A stretch of DNA of 64,000 nt from Musa acuminata AAA Group. Lineage: Eukaryota > Streptophyta > Magnoliopsida > Zingiberales > Musaceae. Positions 10,851-23,672 of the stretch are shown piece after piece. A program made the position numbers and the translations under genes. The notes beneath the pieces are model-generated. The model saw only the letters and a list, made by a program, of their open reading frames with translations, made no database searches and was not told the DNA's origin. Each line of letters begins with the position of its first letter. Positions within the stretch are counted from its first letter, which is position 1. Location: assembly GCF_036884655.1 (NCBI RefSeq), contig NC_088339.1, positions 25,997,501 through 26,061,500 on the forward strand, written 5' to 3'.

Positions 10851-11866
10851 TTTTGTTTGGGTGGTACTTGAAGACTATTTTGTTTGGGTGGTACTTGATG
10901 TCTTCCGTATCTTTCACTATCATCCTTTGAGTTATCATCATATATTGTTGGTTGTCGTGGATGGATCATACCACGTCGATTGAAGTACAAAGGTTGAACT
11001 GCACCTGTACCTCTTCTTTGATTATGTGATAGTTCATAATTCCTTCTTCTTCTTCTTCGTGTGACTTGTTTTCATAGATTGGTTACCTACATTGAATTAC
11101 ATGCCTATGTTGATTATTAGGTTAGCCATTAGCATCAACTCTAGTATGATTGATCCTATCATTATCGTAAACTTTCTTACGATCATGACATGGTACACAG
11201 TCTATCGGTCGTAAACTCACTAACCCAAGTTAGTGAGTATGTCATGAATCTGTCGGAGTTCTCAGGTCATTCTCGCTTTTTGTACTTCTAACACTGCCCA
11301 TGAGACGAGTACTCCTTGATCATTATTGTTGGGGTTATTATCATTGCCTCTATCACAAAGGTCATCACCATCGAAATTATCATTACCATTAGTAAACCTC
11401 ATCTTGATAGGTTATAGGATTGTATTTAATAAATTAATTTTTTAATATATAAGATCTAGGAGTAATGAGTGCATAATATATTTCTTAATTTTGTGATCAT
11501 AAATCTATTATGCTATCGTCAAAAGCGAGACTTTAATACTAATTGACGTAGAACCAAACTAAAGAGAGGAATCAAACTCTTGTGTTAGAAAAGATTTTTC
11601 CATTACTTAAAGATTTTTTTATTAAAATTATTTAACTTCTTTTCTTGAAATTGACTTTGACCAATTCTTTCATGAAAATCTTCGCCTTCTTTAATAAAAT
11701 GATTCTTAAATTCTTTTATTCTGGATGAAGAATGGAACAGCCAAAGAGATACAAATAGTGGGATGTTTATATTTAAGCACATACAAATCCAAGTGAGTCT
11801 ATAATTCAACCAGGAAAAGTACAAACCAACATCAATTGTCTTGCAGATGAATGCATTTGATGTCAA

Positions 11867-14800
11867 TTATCTTGCAGACGGTCTGACGGCCACGGACATG
11901 GCTGCAACACGTTCTATTTCCAGTGCACTGTTCTGGCTCACGTCACTCGCTTCTGCGTATTGGCTCTCGGTCCTGCTATCATCGTAAGGGTTCTCCAGCT
12001 GCAAGCTCTCCTTCAGCTGCGTCACCACCTCCGCCATGTCCGGCCGCTGGTGGGCAACCGGCGATGCGCACCTCAGTGCCACATCGGCACACTTCCACAT
12101 CGAGTTCACGTCCGACTCCCCTTGCAGCCTGCCGTCCACCACGTCCTCGATGTTTCCTCTGGCCAGCCTTTGGCGCACCCAGTGAGCTATGTGTGCATTC
12201 CCCGCAGCTGTTATCACCGGAGCCTGTCCCGTGAGCAGCTCCAGAAGCACCACCCCGAAGCTATACACGTCGCTCTTCTCGCTGAGCTGGTTGGTGGCGT
12301 AGTACCTGAACAAGTGACATCACAGGACGCGTTCAGTTCTATCCTTCCTCTGTATCAATGAAGTGACAACAGCGGCGTACTCTGGATCAAGGTAGCCTGG
12401 GGTTCCCATCACCACAGTGGATACGTGGGTGTTGTTGATCTCACTCTGGAAAGCCTTCGACAGCCCGAAGTCCGCAATCTTGGCCTCCAGGCTTTCGCTC
12501 AGAAGGATGTTCCCCGTCTTCACGTCTCTGTGAACCAGCGGTGGCTTGCATCCCTTGTGCAAATACTCCAGTCCTGGATGAACTCCAATGAAAACCAATG
12601 GACATAGATAGTGAGAAAGACGAACAAAGAAGAGGCCGACGGCACTGAGAAGCACATCTTGCTGCCTGACCTTGTGCGGCTTGCACTGCAATCTGGAGAC
12701 GTTGTCGCCAGCTTAAAGCTCTGCCACCGCCTGCTCTGCCTGCAGCACACACATCATGCAACAAACACATCAGTAGTCCAAACAGGAAAACACCGGTGCA
12801 GATTCATGCACTACAGGGTTCTCCGAGTTGAATTGGGAATGTGCCGCAGCAGATTCATGCAGTATTACAACAAAGATGGAGTGAGGAGCCTAAATTTAAG
12901 ACAAGATCGAGAACCAGCGTGGAAAAATTATAGCACTGCGATATTGGAGATTCTACTGTCAGTCAAAAGACTTCAGGCAATCGATCACTGATCACAAGTT
13001 ACAGGCAGAGCATCATGGAAGAGTTCAGTGTGAGGACAAGATTAGAAGATGGTACGAAGCAGGGGGAGTTGCGAACCTCGCAAGTGGTCTTGTAGAGTTC
13101 CTTGAGCCATGAACTCGTAGACCAGTGCCAGATAGGGTTCATCCTTGCAGTAGCCAACCATGGAAACTAAATTCCGATGATGAACCCTTGTCAAGTGCTG
13201 GGCCTGAGGACAGACACGAAGAAGAACATCAGCCTTCGAATCAACAAACACAACATTCACTGCCGTCTGAACGTAATGAACAAAGGTAATGCCTAATTTC
13301 TATTACCTCAGCAAGAAACTCTTTAGTCCCTTGGGACGATGACTGCGATCGCATCTTGACGGCAACTTGAGTGCCATCTTCCAAACACCCATAGTAGACC
13401 GTCCCAAATCCTCCTTTGCCTATGACTCTCTCAAAGTTATTGGTTATACTCTTCAATTCCATGTACGTGAATTGGCGATTCTCGAGCTGCAATAGACCAT
13501 CTTGATGCTCCTTCACTCGTTTGAGAGTCTCTTCATTCTGCGGCTCCACAGAGTTCCCTTTACCTGAGCCTTTCAAGTTAAAGCACGACACCGTCAAACG
13601 CAAATCACATATTAGAAAGTGTTTGTTGGCAAAATTGCAAGAGATTGAACTCGAGAAAGCTTACTTGGTGGCTTTCTCAGCCTCCAGATGATGGATACCA
13701 CCACGAGCAGTAGCAGCAGAGGAGCAAGACAAATTATCACAATGATTGGCGTCGACAACTTCTTCTTCTTTGTTGTTGGTGTTATTTCACATGTAGTTCC
13801 ATTGCCGCAAAGAGACGGATTGCTTTCGATTCTATCATTGTATAGATCAACACTCTGTTAGTGAAACGATCTCAAACAGAGGATTCTTAAAGAAAGAAAA
13901 AGTTGGGAATCTGGAGAACAAATCAATCATAGGTTTTACTTCCCACGAGAATCTACAAGCAACCTGATCTTTTAAACAGAGAACCAACCTCAATGTAAGT
14001 TCTCCATTCTGTGCTTTTGTAAGAAGGGGAGAAGGAACGGATCCATTCAAGTTGTTGTTCGTCAAGTCTCTGCAAGCCAACGCATGATGATAGTTCACCA
14101 ATTCTCCATTCATTTATGAATAAAATGCGAGGTTAATGCGAACACTTACAGGATCTTGAGGGAAGGCAATTGTGCAAGAATAGCAGGTATTGTTCCTGTT
14201 AGGTTGTTGTGAGACAAATCCCTGAAAAATGCCATCCATCCCAAACTATCATATGATTGAGGACCAAATTGACAGCAAAAGGTAGCAGAATCATATCATA
14301 AATGCATCAGCAATCTATTTATAAAACAGAGACTTGAATGTGATGTTCCATTCTCATTACACTGAATTCAGTAGCACTTACAGGATCTGGATCGCCGTGA
14401 GGCTGGCAAAGAAGGTGGCTATTTCCCCGGTCAACCCACTGGATGATAGATTCCTGAAGCATATTTAAACAAAGTCATGTGATCTGTCATCTAATTATGG
14501 CGCAGTTCCTTCTGGGGTAGACTCACAATGCAGTGACTCTTGGTGGATTGGAGAGGCTGGAGCTACAGTTTAGCCCATCCCAAGCAAGAGCCTTCGGGGA
14601 ACAAGGATCGCCCATCCAGTTTCTCTTGATCTTATACCATGCCTTTACTGCTATCATGGCATCAACTGGCATCGCAAACAAGTTCAAATGAAATCAATCA
14701 ACAGCATAGTCGTTGCGCAAATACTACTCAGGACGTGGACGTCATACCGTCTCCGGCGTCCGATGGCACGTTCACATCGCTCATCCTGGAGTAAACCTCC

Positions 14801-16106
14801 ATGGCGTTGAGGATAGGCGGGAGGGTGGAGTTGTCCAGAGCCTGAATGGTGACGTTGTACTGCTGATACCCCTCTGTGGGATTGGTGCTGAAGATGGCGT
14901 AGGAGAAGAGGTAGTCCGGGGTGAAAGGCTTGGCGTACCAGAGATGCCCGTTGAGGTAGACGTAGAATTGGCGGGACATGTTGCCGGTGAGGGTCAGGAA
15001 CTCGGAGAAGTACATGACCGCGTAGTACTCGTTGACGTCCCCGAGCTCCGGTTCCCATGAAATCATCAGCTTGGTGGAGTTCACGGGGATCACCGCCGTC
15101 TGCATGACGGCGGAAGGGGCTTCGAATTTGTCGTCGACGAAGTTCTCCACGGTGGAGTTGGTGGATGTCTCCGCCCAGAAGGGGCTGTTGTTGAAGGGAT
15201 CCCAGATGCGATCGTGAGAGTCGTCAGGATACCTGATGATAACCAGGATGATGACGACAATAATAGCAATGTATCCATCAATCCTCGGGCACCGAAACAT
15301 GATCTGCTTACCTGATGAACGTATCAGTTGGTCCCATGTTGAGCCGCCGGGTGAGAACCAGAGAGCGAGAGGCGTTGACGGCGGGGTAAAGGATCTCCTT
15401 CAGTGGCCTCACGTCCAGCCCCGAAATGAATGGAGTTCCATGGCCCGTGTTCACCAGGCATACCGAGAAGGAACCGGATGCGGCTACGGTGATCACGTCG
15501 GTTCGGTATCCACTGCCCGGATCTGTGATGTTGATCGTCTTCCAAAGATTGACTCCCAGGTAGAGGTCGAAGAGACGGGATTGGCTGCCCAAACCGTCGT
15601 AATTTCCATAAAAGAACGATGCCCTTATCAGATACTTCGAGTCGGGAGTGATGGAGTTGATGGTGTAGCAATTGCGAGTCCCGTTCGGAAAGCTTCTGAC
15701 GTTGAGGTATCTCCTCCCCATTAAGTTTGTAACATATGCTGCTGAGATATTTTGGTTTACGCCAGCGTCTATGTATGGGGTATCAGAGACGTACGGTATA
15801 TTGGTGGTTGGATCGACGTAGGTAGAACCGGCAGCAATTCCACAGTCGATGCTTATAAAACCTGCAGATTTTTGGACATTATATTGGTTTTTTCTGACAT
15901 TTCACCCAAAAAATACCACTAGAAATTAAGAGAAAGATCATTCTTGACGTCCTTTTTTATGATAATACAGAAACCTGCACGGCTTTCTTACCAAGTGTGT
16001 CCGTCGACTGGCAATGAACTCCGACGGCGGCCATGGCGAAGCCCAGAATGACCATGCACCAAACAGCTGCCATCTTCGCCGATCTGAAGAGGCACGCCAT
16101 TGCCAT
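11867..16106 (-). CDS. malectin-like / LRR receptor-like kinase (LRR-I subfamily)
   Basis: Thirteen exons: 15992-16106, 15312-15861, 14748-15232, 14527-14665, 14382-14453, 14150-14221, 13989-14069, 13665-13831, 13307-13569, 13077-13203, 12671-12739, 12381-12573 and 11867-12305. All introns are GT-AG and the frame is continuous, giving 923 aa. The order is signal peptide (about 1-33), malectin-like ectodomain (about 39-395), a GDPC motif in NWMGDPCSP, three LRRs encoded partly by two 72-bp exons, one membrane segment ([18 protein letters not shown], about 527-548) and a Ser/Thr kinase domain. The kinase has an intact glycine loop ([11 protein letters not shown]), VAVK lysine, HRD in [12 protein letters not shown] and DFG, so it should be active. 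This is the family of plasma-membrane receptors that includes FRK1/SIRK and IOS1; the ligand is unknown. The 3' end lies within a few hundred bases of the decayed gypsy element. Confidence 0.95.
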
Positions 16107-17022
16107 TTCTTCCCTTCAAATAGCAGCTCTTATGGCCGCTCCACAAAGATGATGGAGGGATGTCTTCTCCCCCATCGAGTATAAATTATTTGCAGAGCGG
16201 ACTCGTGAGAACGAAACTATTTCGTCGTCACGCGAAGGCCGCGTCACGTTGACTCCACTGATCATCTCCTTCTCGATCCAGCGGACACCTTCTCTTATGA
16301 ACTCCCACCTAACACGCGATGCAGTGAAATAGGATCCACTTTTGCAACGCAGCCTGTCGGTAGCCAGAATGCAGAACACGGCTGTGGCGTCTGCATGGTT
16401 CTCACGGGAATGCAGTCAACGGCTAGAGAGAGAGAGAGAGAGGGAGCGAGTAAGGTTCGCGGGCTACAATTGCAGCACATGGATGAGTTTGACTTTGGCT
16501 TATGCAAACGCGGCCGTTGACTGACTTGAAACGAAACGAAATTATATGGATCCGAGACAACAACAACGCTTCCTTCGTCATCGTCGTCGTCGTCGCCGAC
16601 GCCGAAATCTTTGAATTCAGTACAAAACGAGGGCAGTGGGTTACAGAGAAGTGTCTGCAAAGAGGGATGTCCATATGCTTCGAGTCAACTAGAAATTGCA
16701 AGCAGTGCACCGATGGAGACTCATGACGCCGGGTGTGGAATTTCCACGGGAGTGAGTTCAATAATAGAGTCGTGAACTTGAGGTCATCATGGAACCCGGC
16801 AGAAGAAGCTTATGGTGACGCATCTCTAACGATAAGGCGGATGGAACAGCTCATTGGTTTGGTAGCGATGGCGACGTATGATCGAAGAATTCCTCAACAT
16901 TGCGTGGGCTTAGTGGCATCAGAAGTCAATTTCTTTGTACCGCTACTAAAAACAGTGGCTGTAAGGAAAAGACAGGAGCAGAAACTACAAATTCGAGCAG
17001 AAAAGAGATGAATAGTATATTA
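16107..17022. promoter_or_regulatory. upstream region of the receptor kinase gene
   Basis: No supported gene. It holds the minus-strand promoter and leader of the receptor kinase. Near 16240-16260 is a TTGAC W-box core (cacgttgactcc), common upstream of defence receptors. A GA-rich tract runs at 16425-16443 (agagagag repeats). Short open frames here match no family I know. Confidence 0.35.
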
Positions 17023-17589
17023 TGTTAGAATGTTAAGAGACACATGTATAATTAAATGTGTTAAGTCATTATTTTAATTAATCAAAATTAAAATAATCTA
17101 ATTAAAGTAAAATTATTTGACTAAGGGATATAATTGTTATGAAAATTAATTGTGTAGATACCATTATGTTCCTAACTTAATGACGAGATAAATTAGGAAT
17201 ATGAAACTCTTGAGGCATAATTGCAGATTCATCAATTATGAATACAATCATAATCGTAGATTCATCAGTTATGACTATAAATAAGGTTATGGTCCCCGGT
17301 TGCAGTATAAAATAAAGTTTCTCTTTCAAAGAGAAATTTAAAGTTCAAAATGTACTCTGCAATTAGAAGATCAAATCACCGATCAATTCAGAAAATACTC
17401 TAATGGATTCATCAGGTACGCTTCCGTGTTAATATGTTTATCAATTATTGTAAGATTTCATGCATATTATAGTGGATTAAATAAGTTTTTATGGAAACAT
17501 TCTTAATCCATTATTTTGGATCTATTCGGTTTTGATTCTATAAAACAATTGTTTGATCCATATTTGATATGTTAAAAAGAACCCCAACG
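17023..17589 (+). mobile_element. solo LTR (probably Ty1/copia type)
   Basis: A 567-bp AT-rich block begins TGTTAGAATG and ends ACCCCAACG, where the last base of the expected CA has changed to G. It is flanked by identical 5-bp copies of TATTA (17018-17022 and 17590-17594). A TATA-like tataaata lies near 17277 in plus orientation. No internal retrotransposon sequence or second LTR adjoins it. This fits a solo LTR left by unequal recombination. The call rests on ends and flanking repeat, not on a family match. Confidence 0.65.
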
Positions 17590-18545
17590 TATTATCCATC
17601 CATTAAAAGGGACAAAGCAAACAAAAAAAAATTCTTCCTATCGGATGACAATTTATGATTGGAAGCCAAAAATAGCATCGACACTAATTTCTCGCTCTTA
17701 ATACCTCTAAAATGGTTGACAATTTGTATAGAAGTCATTAACCTTTATTTCTCAAGAGAAAATGGATTTGACTCCATGCTTAATTCTCAACTACACAGCT
17801 GTTATAGTCGTCTTCGTGAGCGAAGCCCGTACAGGCGCGCCAAAGGGACCATGCAAAGTGGCACGGTCCGCCGTTTCAGGGTGAGACGCGTGGGCAGTCT
17901 GACATCACAGACAGGCAAAGGAAACGTGGAAACTCCGCTTCCCACGACGTGGCATCGCTGCCGTTGGCTCACGAGACGATCTTGACCGCGTCACCAGCAG
18001 TATCCCGGATCAACGGCTCGATGTTCGTCGATCCGAAACGGACGGTTTTGATCGAAGTCCTGGTTTGGAAGGTCCATTCAGATGTCTCGTACGTGTTTCT
18101 TACGAATCGTGTTCCGCGTAATCTACACCGTCGATCCACCTCGCTCGTCACAATTATTGTCGTTATTGTTGCGAGGAAGTGCGTTAACTCAAATGTTCCA
18201 ACGAATAGGGCTTAGTTATGGATGGGAGGGTACAGCGTTATTTACGGCCTCCCATTGTCATATGGCTTTTTCTCGTCGTACCCTTTATCGAAGACTCTCG
18301 CAAGATTGGCGGAATCCATGACCGAGATCGAAATCCTCTCCGTCCAAGCTTCCGATCGAGGTGCTTTTTGCTTGAATCGGTCGATACTTCTGTTCTAATG
18401 CAGCGATCCTCTCGCCATAGCATCATCGAATAAGGTTTTCCTCCGATTGTCGTGAGTTTCGAACGAGTAGGAGTTCCTGAGTCCTTTGGAGACGATTGTT
18501 TTCTGATAACCGAGCAGGGATTCCAATTTGGGTAGCCGATCGATC
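17590..18545. promoter_or_regulatory. upstream region and leader of the PTPMT gene
   Basis: No protein-coding gene is supported. From about 17820 the composition turns GC-rich (gcgcgccaaagg, cccacgacgtggc), as in a promoter/5' UTR. The segment ends at the ATG of the phosphatase gene. The open frames here lack any recognisable domain. Confidence 0.4.
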
Positions 18546-21505
18546 ATGAGAATTGAGGAGCCGAATGAAGGGGGATCCGAGGATTCTGACGGCGGGAAGC
18601 TCGTGACGGTTAGGGCGAAGAGAGCGTTGGTGGGAGCGGGAGCTCGTGTTCTTTTCTATCCGACCTTGATGTACAATGTCCTTCGCAACAAGATTCAGGC
18701 TGAGTTCCGATGGTGGGATGAAGTCGATCAGGTAGCTTCTGTTTCCCTCAAATTATATGGCATATTGCTTTGATGTATGGTATTTGCACGCAATTGGGAA
18801 TTATGAATTCGATTTTCTGGTTTATGCTGGGATGCCTTCTGATTTTTGGGTTCTAAACACTGCTTTGATTATTGAACTTCACTTAGTTGAAGGCTCTTGA
18901 TATGGTGATCATTTTACACTCTTTATGACTTTGCTCATTCGAGTTTTCAGTTTATACTGTTGGGTGCTGTGCCATTTCGGAAAGATGTCCCTCGCTTGCA
19001 GCAGCTTGGAGTTCGAGGAGTCATTACTCTGAACGAACCATATGAGACTTTGGTCCCATCGAGCTTATACAAGGTAAACCTTGCCTTTTATCATCCTTAT
19101 ACGGGGCAAAATTTGTGCTTGTATAATCCATTGATAACAAGTTTACCTAACACAGTTCCTTTTGAGGTTCATTTTCTGATTCAATATTTTCTGTTTGTGT
19201 TTTCTCATATGGCGTGTATATAACTTACTAGTTATCTAGTAAGTTTTGACACCATTCAGGTCAAGCCACAATAATCAAAGGTCATTTTTACAAATATCAC
19301 CGGGGTAGGAATTTGGATAATATATGTTGTTGCCAAAAGTATAAAACTCTGCTTTCATAAACTATATTAGAATAACTATGATACCTAGATCCTAATTGTC
19401 AAAGTTAAATATTTTGTCCATGATTCGCAATTGATCGTCATACCAAAAGTTTCCAAGATAGGCATGTTTTGCAACAAAATTTTCATCTACAAGCACATAA
19501 TGAGAAACTTGCTAGACTTATTTAGGAAATTCAATGAGATTAATCAAATCTTGGCACAATTTCACTATATCTCATTGTGCATAAACATTTTTTGTGTAAT
19601 GCAGTAAGTTTCTGAGAAAAGTTCTTTGGGCCATTGTCAAAGTAAAGACTTCTCGTGATTCTTCATTCCTTTCATTCAGGTTCATGGGATTGATCACCTA
19701 GTGGTTCCTACAACAGATTACCTTTTTGCTCCTTCACTTGTGGACATATGCCTAGCTGTTGACTTCATCCACAGTAAGGATTTTTCTGTTCCTTATCTCC
19801 GTAATGATGGTAAATACAATTTTTGTTCATTGCAAAATTGCACCTACCAGTTGTCATGTATCTGAAACCTTAAAATTGATCTACCACATAATAGAAAGAA
19901 AAAAAAAGATGTTCCCCCCCTTAAATATGTTGAATTTGACTTACATATGGAAGTAGCTAAAACAAAAGGATCGTTAAATATTAAGGGCCTTTTCCTAACA
20001 GCTAAAAGAGGGTTTGCTCTTGCCAGAGGAATTTCCAACTGATGGCTTTTAGCTCTTGCCAGTGTGGTTATTCAACTTATGGAATGCAGAATTTATGCTA
20101 GAGAATCAAAATTGTGAACCCAAGAATTTACAATAAAATAACCTTATGAAATATGACAGGACAACTTTAATTGTCCTGCATGGTCAAAATTACCTTCCTA
20201 GATTGTTACCATCTAAATATTTCTTGGTGGCAAGTTGGTAGAAAAAAATTACTAATTTCTAGTTAAGAACCTGTAAACTTATATGCCTGCTTATCATTCT
20301 GATTGTTTTCTGAAAGTTCTGTAAGTCAGATAGGCTGCATTTTATGGAATATTTATGACTTCTTGCAGGATGTATCACGCTAGCATACTCGTTTTCCTTC
20401 TTCAAAACACAAATTTTGTTACCACTTAATCATGCTAGAGGCTATCACAATGCTCGATGTTCCTAAATACTGTCATGCTGCAACTTTGGATTACACATCT
20501 CTTCTTTCTTTCTGTTAAAAATTAGCATAATCTTCCTTCTGTATTTTTAGGGAATGCATCCCATGGGAGGACAACCTACGTTCATTGTAAAGCAGGAAGG
20601 GGACGTAGCACCACCATTGTCCTGTGCTATTTGGTAGTTATGATTCTTTGAGGAATTTTCTTTTTTGTGAACCATGTATGCTCTAAAGGACAGTTAACTT
20701 ATGTAGCCCAACTGGTATAAAATAACAAAGGTTTTACTGCCAGGTACAAATTTGCTGATATATGTCATTACCCTAAATTTGCAGATTGAATACAAGAATA
20801 TGACACCTGTAGCTGCTCTTGAATATGTGCGTTCTAGAAGGCCCCGGGTCCTATTGGCTCCATCACAGTGGCAGGTATGAATGTTACTATACCTTCATAG
20901 ATAATATAAATGAATGTGGTCTATTAAAAGATTAAAATGGTGCCTGAAATGAAGTCAATGGATGGTTTATTGAAAAGATTAAAATGGATAATTTACTCCA
21001 GAGTTTAGGCTTTTCTGTTTTTGAAACTTTGTAGTTTGTTTAGAAGGTAACATACTGCAGATAGCTTCTTCCCTTTTGATTTCTTGCCTCACTTTTGTGC
21101 ACATGAATTTACTAGGCCGTTCAAGAGTATAGCAAGCGAAAGTTAGAATTTCCTGCAATCCAATGGCCGAAGCCAACATATTCACTCACAGGAGATGAAG
21201 TCCTTGTAACCGCACATGATTTAGAAGGTTATAGTGCTGAGGATGATAAAGATCAGAGGATGTCATCATGTAAGGCTCCTCAAACCAGAACTCTTCTCGG
21301 AGAGGATGAAGTTTTGATTACTGATGCAGACCTACAAGGCTATGAAGCCTTTAGGGTTGCTTGTGATGAAAAGAGAGTCTTATCAAATCAGAATATCCGA
21401 ACACCATTGATGATGAGGAAGCTTTCTTGCCTCTTTCCCTTTCTGAAGTTTTCTGGTGGTAAACAGCCAATTGCCAGAGCGCTTCCTGCAGTTCATGCTT
21501 GCTAG
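18546..21505 (+). CDS. PTPMT-type dual-specificity phosphatase (phosphatidylglycerophosphate phosphatase family)
   Basis: Six exons: 18546-18731, 18951-19073, 19680-19773, 20551-20633, 20785-20874 and 21116-21505. All introns are GT-AG and the frame is continuous, giving 321 aa. The start is the ATG at 18546 (MRIEEPNEGG). The domain follows the plant PTPMT1/DSP8 pattern: ALVGAGARVLFYPTLMYNVL, then a VITLNEPYETLVP block, then the P-loop HCKAGRGRST with Cys147 and Arg153. Family members remove phosphate from phosphatidylglycerophosphate in mitochondria to give phosphatidylglycerol, needed for cardiolipin; in vitro some also act on phosphoinositides or phosphoproteins. The C-terminal tail of about 110 aa has two related copies of a DEVL(V/I)T..DL.GY motif. 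No clear transit peptide is visible, although the N-terminal half is basic. Confidence 0.92.
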
Positions 21506-23672
21506 TTTGTCATCCCAAATCCTGTTTGGGTTTCAGTGTTTGTGTGGAATGAATCATAGAGCATGATTCAGCAGAACGAAACTATCTGGTGGTCAGTGAA
21601 ATGGATTCCGATTGCATTCCAAGGAGAGTAAGAGGCAACCAGTTTGATAAACATTTTTTGGTTGCCTAGATTTTGGCTAAAGTCGATTGATATAAAATTT
21701 TCTATTGTTTGTTGTGGTTTTGTAGGGTCAAGTTTGTCGCAAAGATGGATGATGACTAGTATAATGAATGGATTTATGAACCCTATAACTTACACCTTGT
21801 GGCAACAAAAATTACGTCAAAACATGATTTTGTTTTCTCATCTGTGCGGTCAAATACAACTGCGAGCAGTACTCGTGCATATGTGTGGCTGTTCACTTTA
21901 TTAGCAGCAAAACTGTATCAATTGCTCATGGCATAACATAGGAAATGTGCAAACCGGAATTGCACGAGGACCCAATCCCAAGATCAAAATCTTACAACCC
22001 ATGTAGTTTGGTTCCTCGAGAGAGTTCCATTCTGTGACCTATTTAGCTTTTACCAGTCAAAGTGCAAGTAGCTCGATTAGGCTTTCATGGCCTCCCTCTT
22101 GGATATCCAAGTCTCTCCTCCTCAGGTGCTGTACAGCTGCAGTATAGTAATAATGTCATTCACAGACAAAAGAAAGATAAAAAGAATCTAACCTATTGCA
22201 ATGGATGCAATGGAAAAGTGTAGCGAGCGAGAGAGAGAAAGTTCTCCTTCGGTCACGTTACCAGACACGTCTTCCACCGTACAAGTTACTATTTAGGCTG
22301 TCACGAAATGGGACATTAATACCACAACAGTAGAACCACTGCAGTGCAAGAGAAAAGGCATCTCCGGGCTCCACAGGAAGGAGAAGAAGTCATGCAGTCC
22401 CCCAACGACCGTGCCCGAGCCAACTGCAATCCATTACATCATAAATGCCCGGGGACAGCGTCCACATACCGCCACACTCTTGAAGCTAAAATGAGGATCC
22501 ATCACATGCTTCGTACCCAAGAGGCCATCCCCTGCTCTTACAATAATCCTCTCTTTTGTCGCTAATCACGTTGCTCAGACCATCTAAAGCTGCCAGACAC
22601 TTCACCAAAGGCTTCAACGCTGGAGGATGTACTGAAAGCGATAGGCTTTTTGCAGAAAGCACCCAGCAATGCATTAATTACTCTTTTGAAGGCAGAGATT
22701 GGGAGGCATGATGGCGATGGCAACAACGCCGTACTGGTTACTGTAGCTTCCATGATTACTGCCTTCCATCGTGGCAGCAGTCATGCACACACACTACACA
22801 CCCCCCATCCCCACATCCCCTGTTCTCCACTGGAAAGATCACGTGACTCGGAGCCGGAGATGGGCCCAGTTTCCTTTTGTCTTCCTCCGTCACCCCTTCC
22901 CCTTCTCCAGTGCTTCGTTTGACGGTGCTTTAGGATTCGCGCTTCAGTATCCAAGGTCCAGAACACGGCAGGAAGAGAGGTCGAGTTCAACGCGTCAGAC
23001 GCCGGTGTTCGTCTGGCGTCCACCAGAGAGCTCATGCGGTGGACTCCAATGCTTTTCTCCTTCGGATTCTCCTGCCTTCTGCTGTCCTCTACTTTGTTTG
23101 TTAACAGCTTCCTCGGAGCAAGTAGTGGATTCCCCATCATCTGCTTCACCGTGCTGCTCACTGTTCTCAAAGCATTTAAATTGCAACTGGATTGACCACA
23201 TTACCCTTGCCTCTCTCCCTCTCTCGTTTTAGGACAGATCATGTATCTTAATATTTCCTATAATCATTATTATTATTGCCAATAAAGCACCACCATTAAT
23301 GTCAAATTAGCAATAGAGTAAAAAGATAAGGGGCATTATTGTCTTTCTCTATCTCTGTGTTACAAAGCTTGCACACACTCTCTCTTTACTATGCAACGGA
23401 AACATGGAGGTAACCGGAATCGCTGCAAGCCCCCCGACGCCTCCTCTCAGCTTTCTCGTGTACTCCATCCACATTATTTTCCTCCATGTAACTAACCGTC
23501 CTTTGCCCTTTTCCTGCAACTCCGATTGCATCTGAGCTCCGTTCCTCATCTTCTTCTTCTCCAACCCCCCAAATCTTTCTCATGAGTTCGATCCGTTCCC
23601 TCTTCTGATAAAGATCAGAATCGTTAATTTTCTTTACGTCTTCCAATCTGCGTTCGTTTTTTGTTTGGATTA
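21506..23672. other. intergenic region between PTPMT and the LysM receptor kinase
   Basis: Contains the 3' UTR of the phosphatase gene (to roughly 21900) and the promoter/leader of the LysM kinase. Short frames on either strand have no recognisable domain. The last 300 bp before 23673 are CT-rich, as in a leader. Nothing else is supported. Confidence 0.4.

Larger units (their letters stand above)
1985..11600 (-). mobile_element. decayed Ty3/gypsy LTR retrotransposon, interrupted by a nested element
   Basis: Minus-strand remnants of one gypsy element occur in the expected order. Gag remnants lie at about 10870-10380, with a motif readable as LKGDAVAWWDI near 10690. A zinc-knuckle-like segment (YFKCEKPSHRSNDC) is near 10140; its first Cys is Tyr. 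The reverse transcriptase 3' part and the region behind it are at about 4300-3660. The integrase core and C-terminal part are at about 2950-2380, including a SMDFVLGL motif. Many stops and frameshifts make it non-functional. A degenerate initiator-Met tRNA primer site (TAGTATTAAAGTC) is next to 11543, and the sequence just beyond it (from 11544) resembles sequence at about 1990-2040, which suggests the two old LTRs. Outer ends are approximate. A younger element at 4499-9064 splits it just upstream of reverse transcriptase. Confidence 0.8.

Noticed and set aside
18528..18545. PTPMT start six codons upstream
   Set aside because: That codon is TTG; the first ATG in frame is at 18546.
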